A DNA stretch of 45,187 bases. Origin: a virus. Positions 1 to 6,915 of the stretch are shown here, one piece after another; position 1 is the first letter of the stretch; every line of letters begins with the position of its first letter. The stretch lies in the IMG/VR virus record IMGVR_UViG_3300032046_000054, positions 1-45,187 of that record. The stretch is one strand, 5' to 3'. The position numbers and the translations under genes are program-made. The notes beneath the pieces were generated by a model. It made no database searches, was not told where the DNA came from, and saw only the letters and a list, made by a program, of their open reading frames with translations.

Positions 1-151
1 ATCATAGATTGTATGCTGAGAATGCTGCTCAGCCATATAGCCAAGCATAAAATCTTTACCGTCTATTGGTTTAATTTGATGCTGAACTGGCATGTTTAAA
101 CGTTTAGACAAAGCTGCTGCGAGTGTTGTCTTTCCAGCGTTGTCAGGGCCT
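1..151. repeat. Terminal redundancy, left copy
   Basis: These bases recur at 45037-45187 with one difference (C at 25, T at 45061). The difference is silent (CAG/CAA, Gln) in the kinase gene that crosses the junction. The window is therefore a circular or circularly permuted genome written with a 151-base overlap. An exact assembler k-mer overlap would carry no mismatch, so a population variant, a sequencing error or a real short terminal repeat are all possible. Confidence 0.93.
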
Positions 152-174
152 TCAATAATAAAAGTAGATAACAT
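1..174 (-). CDS. Deoxynucleoside monophosphate kinase-like protein, N-terminal part
   Basis: This is the first 58 codons of a gene continued at 44710-45187 once the terminal repeat is closed. The reading starts at ATG 174 with AAGGAAA upstream and opens with a beta strand and the P-loop GPDNAGKT (residues 9-16), typical of thymidylate/dNMP kinases. The closed product is about 166 aa, shorter than most thymidylate kinases (about 200 aa). Such enzymes phosphorylate dNMPs in the cytoplasm; phage T4 gp1 does this for hydroxymethyl-dCMP, dTMP and dGMP. The nucleotide genes at 36.3-37.7 and 41.5 kb make a similar supply role likely. Exact substrate unknown. Confidence 0.75.
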   Translation of the reverse strand, partial: MLSTFIIEGPDNAGKTTLAAALSKRLNMPVQHQIKPIDGKDFMLGYMAEQHSQHTIYD

Positions 175-198
175 ATTGTTTCCTTGTGAAGAATAGCT

Positions 199-227
199 AT
201 TATACAGCTTTAGTCTCTCGAAGTACA
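199..227 (-). promoter_or_regulatory. Sigma70-type promoter for the dNMP kinase
   Basis: On the minus strand TGTACT (227-222), a 17-bp spacer and TATAAT (204-199) precede the kinase start at 174. The -10 box overlaps the stop codon region of the LytTR gene, so the kinase can be transcribed separately from the upstream three-gene unit. Confidence 0.6.
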
Positions 228-541
228 CTATCAAGACGACGACGGCTAATTGGTAAACGAGCTGGAATATCTTTTGTAACGACTTCCCACTGAGTCTTAT
301 TGACTCTGGATATATGCGTTATTTTTGTTTTATTTACTAGATACATGCGATTAATAAAAATAAAGGATTTACCAATATCTTCCGATAAAGATTTAAGTGT
401 ACCATCAATTATCCACGACTTATAGTCGGCTGTTCTAACGATTAAGCCTTTATACTTAGCTTCAACGTAAACTATGTCGGTAACGTTGATGGTATGGTGA
501 GTACCACGATAGTCTTTAAAGACAAGAGAGTTAAGGCTCAT
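200..541 (-). CDS. LytTR-domain DNA-binding protein
   Basis: A 113-aa protein that is almost entirely a LytTR domain. It shows a DIVYVEA strand, the conserved FIFINRMYLVNKTKI segment about two thirds along, and a C-terminal LPISRRRLDSVL segment, all matching LytTR proteins such as the AgrA and ComE output domains. There is no receiver domain, so it would act as a stand-alone DNA binder, presumably a transcription regulator. The start at 541 is chosen because its ATG overlaps the TGA of the upstream gene (ATGA coupling); an in-frame ATG at 559 is the alternative. Target sites are unknown: I found no convincing LytTR direct repeats. LytTR domains are uncommon in phages. Confidence 0.8.
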   Translation of the reverse strand: MSLNSLVFKDYRGTHHTINVTDIVYVEAKYKGLIVRTADYKSWIIDGTLKSLSEDIGKSFIFINRMYLVNKTKITHISRVNKTQWEVVTKDIPARLPISRRRLDSVLRETKAV

Positions 542-738
542 CGTACTTCTCTTGACCATTGACCACCACCATTCAGGATATGCTCTGGCTTACGACGATT
601 CTTTTTGTTCCAATCTTTAACACGCTGCTTTAGCGCGTTGCGTGTAGCAATTGTTTCAATATCGTCAAACTTAGGGATTGAGGCAGTTGTAATTGTCTCG
701 TGCGGATTAGCAAATAAAGATAAGAAAGCTTTTAGCAT
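538..738 (-). CDS. Small protein of unknown function (66 aa)
   Basis: Middle gene of a three-gene leftward unit ending in the LytTR protein. Its start overlaps the end of the upstream gene by 7 bases and its stop overlaps the LytTR start (ATGA), so translation is probably coupled. The product is basic in its C-terminal half (KDWNKKNRRK), which would suit nucleic-acid binding, but no family is recognised. Confidence 0.6.
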   Translation of the reverse strand: MLKAFLSLFANPHETITTASIPKFDDIETIATRNALKQRVKDWNKKNRRKPEHILNGGGQWSREVR

Positions 739-1052
739 TTGATTGGCCCTGATGTGTAAGTCAGCACTTTAAAAACAGTGCAGGCATAACGTTTAAATGA
801 AAGGCAGTCTGCTTCAGTAAAGTATAACATATTATCACGAACAGCCTCTGGCTTATGTGATAATAATTGTAATAATTTCACACTTTCAAGACTCTCATTA
901 CCCATCTTCAATGAGCATTGAGCACGCACTAACTCATGACCAGCAATAACACAATCAGCAAAACCTTTCATTGCCCAGCCAGCTAACTTCTTATCTTGTT
1001 GGATCATATCTAAGATTATTAAAAACCTTACTTTAAAGCTGTCCTTGTTCAT
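732..1052 (-). CDS. Protein of unknown function (106 aa)
   Basis: First gene of the leftward early unit, just downstream of the promoter at 1110-1082. Soluble and probably helical, with scattered cysteines (residues near 34, 46, 83, 91 and the last residue) but no clear metal motif. Coding is supported by its place in a tight overlapping gene string with the LytTR gene. No family recognised; possibly a host-takeover or early regulatory protein by position only. Confidence 0.6.
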   Translation of the reverse strand: MNKDSFKVRFLIILDMIQQDKKLAGWAMKGFADCVIAGHELVRAQCSLKMGNESLESVKLLQLLSHKPEAVRDNMLYFTEADCLSFKRYACTVFKVLTYTSGPIKC

Positions 1053-1081
1053 AAAGCACCGCTTGCTTATTAAGTAGGTTC

Positions 1082-1110
1082 ATTATATACTAAATACTGT
1101 TGGTCGTATA
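1082..1110 (-). promoter_or_regulatory. Leftward early promoter
   Basis: Minus strand TATACG (1110-1105), 17-bp spacer, TATAAT (1087-1082), followed by GAAC. It faces away from the rightward promoter at 1136-1164, making this the divergent control point of the genome. Confidence 0.6.
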
Positions 1111-1135
1111 TTGTTTGTATGTGTGAATAAAGTTG

Positions 1136-1164
1136 TTTACTTTATTATAAATATATTATATAAT
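1136..1164 (+). promoter_or_regulatory. Rightward early promoter
   Basis: TTTACT (1136-1141), 17-bp spacer, TATAAT (1159-1164) in a very AT-rich stretch, 34 bases upstream of the first rightward gene. One of the best sigma70-like matches in the window; likely drives the primase operon. Confidence 0.75.
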
Positions 1165-1197
1165 GATTTTGCCTACTTTTAATGAGGAGACAGTAAA

Positions 1198-1524
1198 GTG
1201 ACACCAGAGCGAATTCAGCTTTATAAATTACAGCTGTTGCTTGCTTCGTCAGGCTTTACTGACGATCGTAAGGCAAAGATCTTTAATATGTCAATTGCTC
1301 ATAAACAACAGCGTGTTATTCCTCGTGTATCGTTTACAAAGGATATTCTACGCTTTGTGCGTGCGCCTGACTACTACGCCAATAAGGAGAAAAGTAAACA
1401 ATCAATGTTTGATGAGCTAGACTGGCTAGTAGCTAACGGTTATTTTAAACTTGTACTAGTTGATGGTCCTAGAGTTAAAGGTCAGTTATGCTATGCAGCT
1501 ACAGATAAACTCTCTGAGGTTTAA
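1198..1524 (+). CDS. Protein of unknown function (108 aa)
   Basis: GTG start with a strong GAGGAG ribosome site 9 bases upstream, directly after the rightward early promoter and two bases before the primase-helicase gene. The C-terminal half (LDWLVANGYFKLV...LCYAATDKL) looks like a winged-helix fold, with a recognition helix and a wing, so DNA binding near the origin is possible. This is inference; no family is recognised. Confidence 0.7.
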   Translation: MTPERIQLYKLQLLLASSGFTDDRKAKIFNMSIAHKQQRVIPRVSFTKDILRFVRAPDYYANKEKSKQSMFDELDWLVANGYFKLVLVDGPRVKGQLCYAATDKLSEV

Positions 1525-1526
1525 GC

Positions 1527-3944
1527 ATGAGTCGTTTTAATTGGGATAATATACCCTTACCACTCCAAAAAGAAAGACGTTGGGCAGTGTATAAAGCTGG
1601 GCCAATTGGCACACATGGCCAGTCAGAATGTTGGGTAGTTCCTGGTACAAGGACTAAATTCAAGGCTAATGACCTTAGCACTGCACTTTCATATAATAAA
1701 GCATGTGCATACGCATCTTCTTTAAATGCACAGCATTGCAGTGAAGACTTTGGCTTAGCTTACATTGTCGGGCCTGAGCATATTGTCTTAGACTTCGACA
1801 AGACAGAAGAGTCTTCTCTTGATCCTAAGATTAAGTCAGAACAATATCGCTTAATGAAGGAGATGCCTACCTGGATTGAGAAGTCTTCATCAGGCACAGG
1901 TTACCATGCTTGGTATGCTTCAGGTGGCAGAGGTTCAGCAACTACACGACTAGACGACCTTGAGTTGGATATTAAGGGTGCAAACTCATTTATCTATATG
2001 ACAGGTAATGTAGTGACTGCCAATGGTGGCTTGCTTTCGTTAGCCGGTGACTTTGTAGCTAAAGTACTTGAGCACGCTTTAGAGAAGCGGGATTTTGTTA
2101 AGTCAGCAATTGCTTGGCAAGAAGAGTCTTATTCTGATGAAGAGCTATTTGAACGATATGCCAAAGAACGACCGGAGCAGCTTGACTTCTTAAGGACAAG
2201 TCAAGAGCAAACAGGTATTGGTGAACAACGCTTTGCCGCTTTAAAAGACTTGATTGTTAGATCAATGAACTACGAGCAAATTGAGCGAATCTACCTACAA
2301 GCTCCTGCATGTAGTCATAGCAATAAGTCAAGCAAACGTGGCTCAACAGACAAATCAGAAGATGGCTATAAGGACTATCTTCGTCGCGAGATTATGCGTG
2401 CAGCCCATGAGTTGCGAATGTCAGGCCACTTTAATAAGCAAATGCAGTTTGGTCTTAAGGTACCAGGAGAACCTACAGAGCCAGTAGACGTGAGTAAGCT
2501 AGCCGTAGCTGCTCCGACGGAAGAATACAGATACCCACCTTTGTTTGGTGTAGCTGCTAAAGCGCAAGAGTCATTTGATCTGCTTGGCGCATGTGCACCA
2601 GACTTATCAGTAATGTCCACGCTGAGCTTCTTAGCCTTAGCGTGTGGAAGAAACTATGCAACTCGAGGATTTGACTTTGACTACGACAAATGGGGTATTA
2701 ACAACTCATTAAACTTTCTGAGTGTTGACTTCTTAGTAGTAGCAGGGTCTAAGTCAGGTAAGTCAACAAGTATTGAACGCTTTGGCAAGTTTGGTAAGTA
2801 TATACCAGCAGATATGATCGCGGCAAAGATGTGGTGGAGCACAGATAGATCCACACAGTTCAGCCCGAAGTCGCTAAGCTCCAAAGTGTTGCATAGTAAG
2901 GTAACGGCCAAGCCTGATGGTGTGCTATTGCACTTAGATGAGATTGGTATGATCCTTGAAGCATCAGGTCAAATGGGTGGTCTAGAGGGTTGGATTAACT
3001 CCATCAATAACGCAAGACAAGTAGGAGGTATCTTAAGGGCACCAGAGTTCACTGACGGTAAGAATAACTTATCAGCAGTTGAAGACCCAGTGTTATCTTT
3101 AATAGCAACAGGTGTACCGAGTTCAATAGCAAAAGAGATTAAGAAGAATAGTCGAGTAGACGGAGGCTTCTTGTCGAGGTTTGTAATTATCCTAGCTAAT
3201 CCAATGCCAGAGAAACCAAAGGAAGGTAGACGGCGAGCATCGTTCAACACACAAGCAGTAGAAGAGATTGAGCTAAACCGTGAGTTTATGGTTTGGTTGA
3301 ATAAAGTGACCTTTAAACGTGATAAGCCGATAGAGATTCGCTGGGACAGTAGTATCACAGATGAGCTGCTTGAAAGAGTTAAAGAAGTAGCAGAGTTTAA
3401 CGATGACTTCAAGCTAACAATTCCTTTTAACAGGTATGATGATTATACCATTAAACTATCGGGGCTTATGGCAGTGACCATTAATCCAGATGATCCAGTC
3501 CACACAGGCAAGACTATTGAGTGGGCGTTAGAATATACAAAGGCAGCTCGAGGAGGTGCTGCCGCTTTCATGAACTTTCATAGCCAACCCGGAACTGTTA
3601 AGCGGTCTGAACTCGAAGACGTCGAACCTTCGGAGGTCTCTGACAGAATTTATAAGATGGTCAGCCAGTTCATATCTGATAAGCGCGAAGGAACGGAGGC
3701 GCATACGAAACGCATTCAATATTACCTAAAGCAAGGTCGTAAGGCTTATATAGCAGCGTTAGAAGCAAATGCTGTAGACTTATCTTGTATATCAATTAAT
3801 AAGAATACATTAGGTTGCAGTAAAGTAGGCTCTAATCTAAAGGCTATTTTGAATGAAGCAGTTGACATAGGTATTAAAGACGGTCGATTGAATGTTATTC
3901 TAGTCAATGGGAGAAAAGCTATCCAGGCCTTAGCTTTAGAATAG
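1527..3944 (+). CDS. Primase-helicase: prim-pol domain plus DUF3987-type ATPase
   Basis: An 805-aa replication protein. The N-terminal third resembles archaeo-eukaryotic primase/prim-pol domains: a GLAYIVGPEHIVLDFDK segment with acidic catalytic residues near 89 and 91, then SSSGTGYHAW and a DIKGANSFIYMTGNVV strand. The central part is a P-loop ATPase of DUF3987 type, with Walker A GSKSGKS (about 406-412) and Walker B LLHLDEIG (Asp about 471). Prim-pols make primers; the ATPase part is probably a helicase or primer-associated motor. No separate replicative helicase of DnaB type is seen, so this protein may fill both roles. The gene is followed at once by the iteron region, as is common for initiator-primases of plasmids and phages. 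Confidence 0.82.
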   Translation: MSRFNWDNIPLPLQKERRWAVYKAGPIGTHGQSECWVVPGTRTKFKANDLSTALSYNKACAYASSLNAQHCSEDFGLAYIVGPEHIVLDFDKTEESSLDPKIKSEQYRLMKEMPTWIEKSSSGTGYHAWYASGGRGSATTRLDDLELDIKGANSFIYMTGNVVTANGGLLSLAGDFVAKVLEHALEKRDFVKSAIAWQEESYSDEELFERYAKERPEQLDFLRTSQEQTGIGEQRFAALKDLIVRSMNYEQIERIYLQAPACSHSNKSSKRGSTDKSEDGYKDYLRREIMRAAHELRMSGHFNKQMQFGLKVPGEPTEPVDVSKLAVAAPTEEYRYPPLFGVAAKAQESFDLLGACAPDLSVMSTLSFLALACGRNYATRGFDFDYDKWGINNSLNFLSVDFLVVAGSKSGKSTSIERFGKFGKYIPADMIAAKMWWSTDRSTQFSPKSLSSKVLHSKVTAKPDGVLLHLDEIGMILEASGQMGGLEGWINSINNARQVGGILRAPEFTDGKNNLSAVEDPVLSLIATGVPSSIAKEIKKNSRVDGGFLSRFVIILANPMPEKPKEGRRRASFNTQAVEEIELNREFMVWLNKVTFKRDKPIEIRWDSSITDELLERVKEVAEFNDDFKLTIPFNRYDDYTIKLSGLMAVTINPDDPVHTGKTIEWALEYTKAARGGAAAFMNFHSQPGTVKRSELEDVEPSEVSDRIYKMVSQFISDKREGTEAHTKRIQYYLKQGRKAYIAALEANAVDLSCISINKNTLGCSKVGSNLKAILNEAVDIGIKDGRLNVILVNGRKAIQALALE

Positions 3945-4353
3945 CCGTTGTCGACAACGATTCGTTTTCATTTTCCGTTTTCATTCGTAAGTCCTTGATT
4001 TTATTAGTGTTGTCGCGTTGACATTCGTTGTCAGAGGCTAAGTGCCCAGGGTACCTGGTAGGGTGTAGTGGGAGGTGTAGTAGCACTATGTAGTCTGTGT
4101 ATATACAGCCACTTCCTACCAAGGTTCCTATATACTTACTCTTATATTATATATAATTAATTGTTGTATACATGACAACGGACGACAACGTGACAACGTA
4201 TTGATTTTAAAGGACTTTTTTTGTCAACGAGAAATGACAACTAAGGACAACATGACAACATCAGCAAATTTATAGAAGCCAACAATTTGATTTTCTAGAC
4301 AGCTAGATTGTGCCGTCCGGGTTGGAATCTAGATTGGTTTCCCAAACTACTAA
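3945..4353. other. Candidate replication origin: GACAAC iterons and AT-rich tract
   Basis: A 409-base gap without a credible gene. It opens with the 14-bp palindrome CGTTGTCGACAACG (3946-3959). GTTGTC also occurs at 4009 and 4027. GACAAC occurs at 4174, 4184 and 4192 and again at 4236, 4246 and 4254: two triplets with the same 10/8 spacing, exactly 62 bp apart. An AT-rich run (about 4130-4170) flanks the first triplet. Position right after the primase gene, iterons and AT tract together suggest an origin; operator use is the alternative. Confidence 0.6.
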
Positions 4354-4371
4354 TTGAAGGGTGTGATTGAT

Positions 4372-4806
4372 ATGGGTATTAATATACGACATAAGGGCCA
4401 GATCGGTGAACGAGAAGTATGTGCCATTTTGGTTGAGCAAGGACTCTGTATCGAAGCTAGTCGAGAGCTCGACCAGGTTAGAATAGGCGGGTCAGATGTT
4501 GAGGCGCTTACACACATGTCGATTGAAGTGAAGAGGCATGAGAAGGTAGCAGTAAAGACTTACTGGGACCAGGTAATGAAGTCTGCTGCAGCTGTTGGTA
4601 AGTGCCCATGTGTATGGTGGAGACCAAACCGTAAGGCCTGGCTAGTTATGCTACCAGCTGGAGCAATACCTAAATCTGATTTGGCTAATAGTATCCTCCA
4701 GTGTGGAAAGATCATTCCTAAAAACTATCCGCATCTCCAGTTTGTACACTATAAAGACTTCTGCAATTGGTATAAAGCAAAGTATGTAGTCAATAAGGTA
4801 GCCTAG
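4372..4806 (+). CDS. Holliday-junction-resolvase-like PD-(D/E)XK nuclease
   Basis: 144 aa from ATG 4372 (AAGGG about 11 bases upstream). The sequence follows the Hjc-like plan: KGQIGEREV near the N-terminus with the helix glutamate, an Asp in GGSDVEAL, then the SIEVKRH strand (E-x-K), and later a WWRPNRKAWLVM segment. Such enzymes cut branched DNA; in phages they resolve recombination or replication intermediates before packaging. It lies alone between the origin candidate and a long regulatory region. The catalytic assignment is by motif only. Confidence 0.7.
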   Translation: MGINIRHKGQIGEREVCAILVEQGLCIEASRELDQVRIGGSDVEALTHMSIEVKRHEKVAVKTYWDQVMKSAAAVGKCPCVWWRPNRKAWLVMLPAGAIPKSDLANSILQCGKIIPKNYPHLQFVHYKDFCNWYKAKYVVNKVA

Positions 4807-4861
4807 TTTCCTGGCAGCTGCCTAGCTTCTGGGTGGCTGCTCAGTTTCCTGGCGACTCTTC
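4805..4861. repeat. Three degenerate 19-bp tandem units
   Basis: Units begin at 4805, 4824 and 4843, each opening AG(T/C)TTC and carrying CTGG. Units 1 and 3 share AGTTTCCTGGC. They start inside the stop codon of the resolvase gene. Function unknown. Confidence 0.55.
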
Positions 4862-4936
4862 ATCTGTACGCTGCTTACCACTTCCTCTATGTAAGCCAGG
4901 ACAGAATAGCATAGGAAAATAGTGCCTAGAAAGCAC

Positions 4937-4958
4937 TTTAGATAGACTTTAGATAGAC
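4937..4958. repeat. 11-bp tandem repeat and nearby short hairpins
   Basis: TTTAGATAGAC occurs twice head to tail (one helical turn apart). It is flanked by AGTGC/GCACT (4921-4937) and by GCCACAG/CTGTGGC (4960-4966 and 4979-4985), both able to form hairpins. The stretch 4862-5090 holds nothing else convincing. Confidence 0.55.
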
Positions 4959-5090
4959 CGCCACAGTCTTGAAATAGGCTGTGGCTTATGCTTTACTATA
5001 TTCGAGGATGGAAGTCTTAAAAGGCTATGCGAAGGATGTGAATTTAGTGGAGAAGCTTACGAGATTTACATGCAAAAACTTTTTACTTCG

Positions 5091-5124
5091 AAAAATCTGG
5101 GTCCAAGCAAAAACCTAGATTTTT
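5091..5124. terminator. Bidirectional intrinsic terminator
   Basis: AAAAATCTGGGT (5091-5102) pairs with ACCTAGATTTTT (5113-5124) in a 12-bp stem with one G-T pair, ending in T5 on the plus strand and mirrored on the minus strand. The element CTGGGTCC...AACCTAG is repeated 28 bp further on (5125-5146). It would insulate the accessory control region from the primase operon. Confidence 0.6.
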
Positions 5125-5218
5125 CTGGGTCCGACCACAAACCTAGTTTCGCCAGCCAGGATCATTTCATCTGACCACATAATGCGATTTAACAGTATGT
5201 GTTTATGCAATTGAGAAT

Positions 5219-5237
5219 GGTAATGAGAATCATTATC
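5219..5237. promoter_or_regulatory. Fur-box-like operator
   Basis: The 19 bases GGTAATGAGAATCATTATC match the classical Fur box GATAATGATAATCATTATC at 17 of 19 positions. A weak promoter shape (TTGAGA at 5211, TATCGA 17 bp later) overlaps it on the plus strand. Host Fur with Fe(II) would repress it. The nearest downstream gene starts at 5634. Confidence 0.5.
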
Positions 5238-5270
5238 GATTACCGGATCACATAATGTGAATTTACATTT

Positions 5271-5343
5271 TGTCCAATGTTGTCTATTGGACAATCCAAA
5301 GCAGACAATGTGTCCAATGTGACGTCCAATTGGACACATTGTC
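5271..5343. promoter_or_regulatory. TGTCCAAT inverted-repeat operator cluster
   Basis: TGTCCAAT (5271-5278) faces ATTGGACA (5286-5293). A perfect 15-bp inverted repeat, GACAATGTGTCCAAT (5304-5318) and its complement (5329-5343), follows with a 10-base spacer holding one more GTCCAAT half-site. That is five half-sites in 66 bp. Then come GATTTGAT (5354) and a GATAC/GTATC hairpin. This looks like a repressor or partition-protein binding array; the binding protein is not identified. Confidence 0.6.
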
Positions 5344-5549
5344 AAGTGTATCCGATTTGATACGACATTGTATCATATTTGCAACAAGTATGAAAATAAG
5401 TGTACAACCGATCGCTTTTGTGCTAGCAACAAAATAAATGTGTACAACGTGAAGAAAGTGTGCTATTCGTGCGCTTATTAATAGGCATTCTCATCCGCAC
5501 TCAATAGGTTTTATCTATCGAATCGCATCAAGCAATAAGTTTATTTGTG

Positions 5550-5611
5550 TGTACAACTAAAATAAATCAATACATAATAGACTCATCAAATCAAGCAACA
5601 CACGATTTGAT
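5550..5611 (+). promoter_or_regulatory. Promoter and operator unit 1 of the accessory island
   Basis: TGTACA (5550-5555), 17-bp spacer, CATAAT (5573-5578), then CTCATCAAATCAA. ATCAAATC (5585-5592) faces GATTTGAT (5604-5611) across 11 bases, an operator-like inverted repeat just after the expected start site. TGTACAAC also occurs at 5401 and 5441. Two sister units lie at 5895 and 6682. Confidence 0.65.
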
Positions 5612-5633
5612 AATTTAACAACAAGGGAACAAC

Positions 5634-5891
5634 ATGAAAAAAGTACTTATAGCATTATGCTTAGCTTCAAGCTTTGCCTCAGCATCAACAAAATGCTTTA
5701 CCGAAAAGCAGCTTGAGGAAGCTACTCGACCTGCTTTGAACAATGCCATGTGCATTGGATTTGCATTAGGTAATTTCATTGGTAAAAACAAAGTTGATCC
5801 AACCGATTTGCAATATGTTGTCACTCAACAACAATGTGCAAAAGATCCATACAAATATATGGATCGATTGGAAAAAGAAAGTAAAAAATAA
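5634..5891 (+). CDS. Small exported protein of unknown function (85 aa)
   Basis: ATG preceded by AAGGGA. Residues 1-18 (MKKVLIALCLASSFASA) form a clear Sec signal peptide with an A-S-A cleavage site, so the mature protein of about 67 residues should go to the periplasm. It has three cysteines after the signal and a charged C-terminus (KESKK). It follows promoter unit 1 and has its own unit downstream. Secretion from a phage accessory gene suggests host modification, such as superinfection exclusion or a fitness moron; no family is recognised. Confidence 0.7.
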   Translation: MKKVLIALCLASSFASASTKCFTEKQLEEATRPALNNAMCIGFALGNFIGKNKVDPTDLQYVVTQQQCAKDPYKYMDRLEKESKK

Positions 5892-5894
5892 ACG

Positions 5895-5936
5895 TTTACA
5901 AACGATCGAATTCGTAATATAATGAATCATCAAATC
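5895..5936 (+). promoter_or_regulatory. Promoter and operator unit 2
   Basis: TTTACA (5895-5900), 17-bp spacer, TATAAT (5918-5923), then GAATCATCAAATCAA with ATCAAATC at 5929-5936. The first bases follow the stop codon of the preceding gene by only three bases. Confidence 0.75.
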
Positions 5937-5961
5937 AAAAAATAAACAAGGAATAAACATC

Positions 5962-6678
5962 ATGGCTAAGCTCAACAAACAACAACTTATCGAAGCTCTC
6001 GCAACCGTTGCTCACAACGCTTCACTAAGCGATTTGGAAGCGATGACCAGCAAAGAGTTAGGTGCGTTGCTTCAAAGCTCTCCAAAGCTATCCACACCGA
6101 TCATGCTTGAGAAAGAAGTCGTTCAACTCGGCGAATTGGTTGAAATTACGGATGAGTCAATTGAGCATGACAAAGAGATGGCTCGTCAATGCAAAGACAA
6201 AAAGGACCTCGATTCGTTGCCTTTGGGTTACTCAATCATGAAAGAAGACGAAAACGCTTTCTACATTACAATGCCAAACGGTAAAGAGTCCGAGAACACC
6301 CACACTACGTATGCCTCGGCTCTCGCAGAAGCGATCGAAGATGCAAAGGCAAACCCGGCCCGAGTAGTGACAAAGAAGCGAGGTGAAGCGCTCCGTGTGG
6401 ATAAAAAAGTGTCGGCAAAAGACAAAGCATACGATTTATTCAAAACGAATGCGGAACTCAAGTCAACCGAATTGTTGAATTTGGTTTGCTTAGAATTGTC
6501 AATGGATCGCAAAGTAGCATCTTCATACCTTTGTTATTACCGGAAAGAATATAACATTGTTGCAACTCGCGGTTTGACAAAAGAAGACAAATTGCTTGCA
6601 TTTATCAATGACCAATTCTCATGCGATTTGAGTGAAGGCCAAATGAAAGCGATTTTATCTTCAATAAACGAAGATTAA
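5962..6678 (+). CDS. Protein of unknown function (238 aa)
   Basis: ATG with CAAGGAAT upstream, transcribed from promoter unit 2. The N-terminal 45 residues (KLNKQQLIEALATVAHNASLSDLEAM) are helical and resemble a short dimerisation or SAP-like segment. The middle has a strand-rich ITMPNGKESENTHTTYASALAEAIEDA stretch. The last 80 residues (KDKAYDLFKTNAELKSTELLNLVC... SMDRKVASSYLCYYRKEY) look like a helix-turn-helix found in proteins that count generations of charged helices, so DNA binding is possible. It favours TTG for leucine more than phage core genes do, a sign of separate origin. No firm family. Confidence 0.7.
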   Translation: MAKLNKQQLIEALATVAHNASLSDLEAMTSKELGALLQSSPKLSTPIMLEKEVVQLGELVEITDESIEHDKEMARQCKDKKDLDSLPLGYSIMKEDENAFYITMPNGKESENTHTTYASALAEAIEDAKANPARVVTKKRGEALRVDKKVSAKDKAYDLFKTNAELKSTELLNLVCLELSMDRKVASSYLCYYRKEYNIVATRGLTKEDKLLAFINDQFSCDLSEGQMKAILSSINED

Positions 6679-6681
6679 GTG

Positions 6682-6723
6682 TTTACATGTTGGTTGGTTT
6701 GATATATAATGAATCATCAAATC
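6682..6723 (+). promoter_or_regulatory. Promoter and operator unit 3
   Basis: TTTACA (6682-6687), 17-bp spacer, TATAAT (6705-6710), then GAATCATCAAATCAA. GGTTTGAT (6696-6703) in the spacer faces ATCAAATC (6716-6723), so the -10 box lies inside the dyad. Same -10 to +15 text as unit 2. Confidence 0.75.
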
Positions 6724-6746
6724 AACTAACACTCAAAGGCTTCAAA

Positions 6747-6915
6747 ATGTTTGAACTCACAATCATCAAAGAAAACGGCAACTTTATGGTATTTTTGCTT
6801 CACATCATTTGAAGCCTTTACGAGTGCTTGTGATCGCTATGCGGTTTCACATGGTGACTTGGTTTGGGAATTGGTAATCATTATCAACAACGTATGCTCA
6901 ACATTCGAGGTATGA
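6747..6915 (+). pseudogene. Small gene interrupted by a frameshift
   Basis: ATG 6747 with AAAGG 7 bases upstream, under promoter unit 3. The frame stops after 21 codons, but the +1 frame from about 6797 continues as FTSFEAFTSACDRYAV and on to a TGA at 6913-6915 that overlaps the next ATG (ATGA). Removing one T from the T5 run at 6792-6796 joins the parts into one protein of about 55 aa. Either a real lesion, a sequencing error in a homopolymer, or recoding. Confidence 0.6.

Noticed and set aside
4141-4260. LytTR binding sites formed by the GACAAC repeats
   Set aside because: Known LytTR sites are 9-bp direct repeats about 21 bp apart with a different core; the 10/8 spacing and sequence do not fit.
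5008-5118. 36-aa open frame (ATG 5008) on the plus strand
   Set aside because: The AGG lies directly against the ATG, leaving no spacing, and the end falls in the terminator stem; no supporting context.
5115-5345. 76-aa open frame on the minus strand in the control region
   Set aside because: It runs through the terminator, Fur-box and TGTCCAAT repeats, lacks a ribosome site and has no protein-like pattern.
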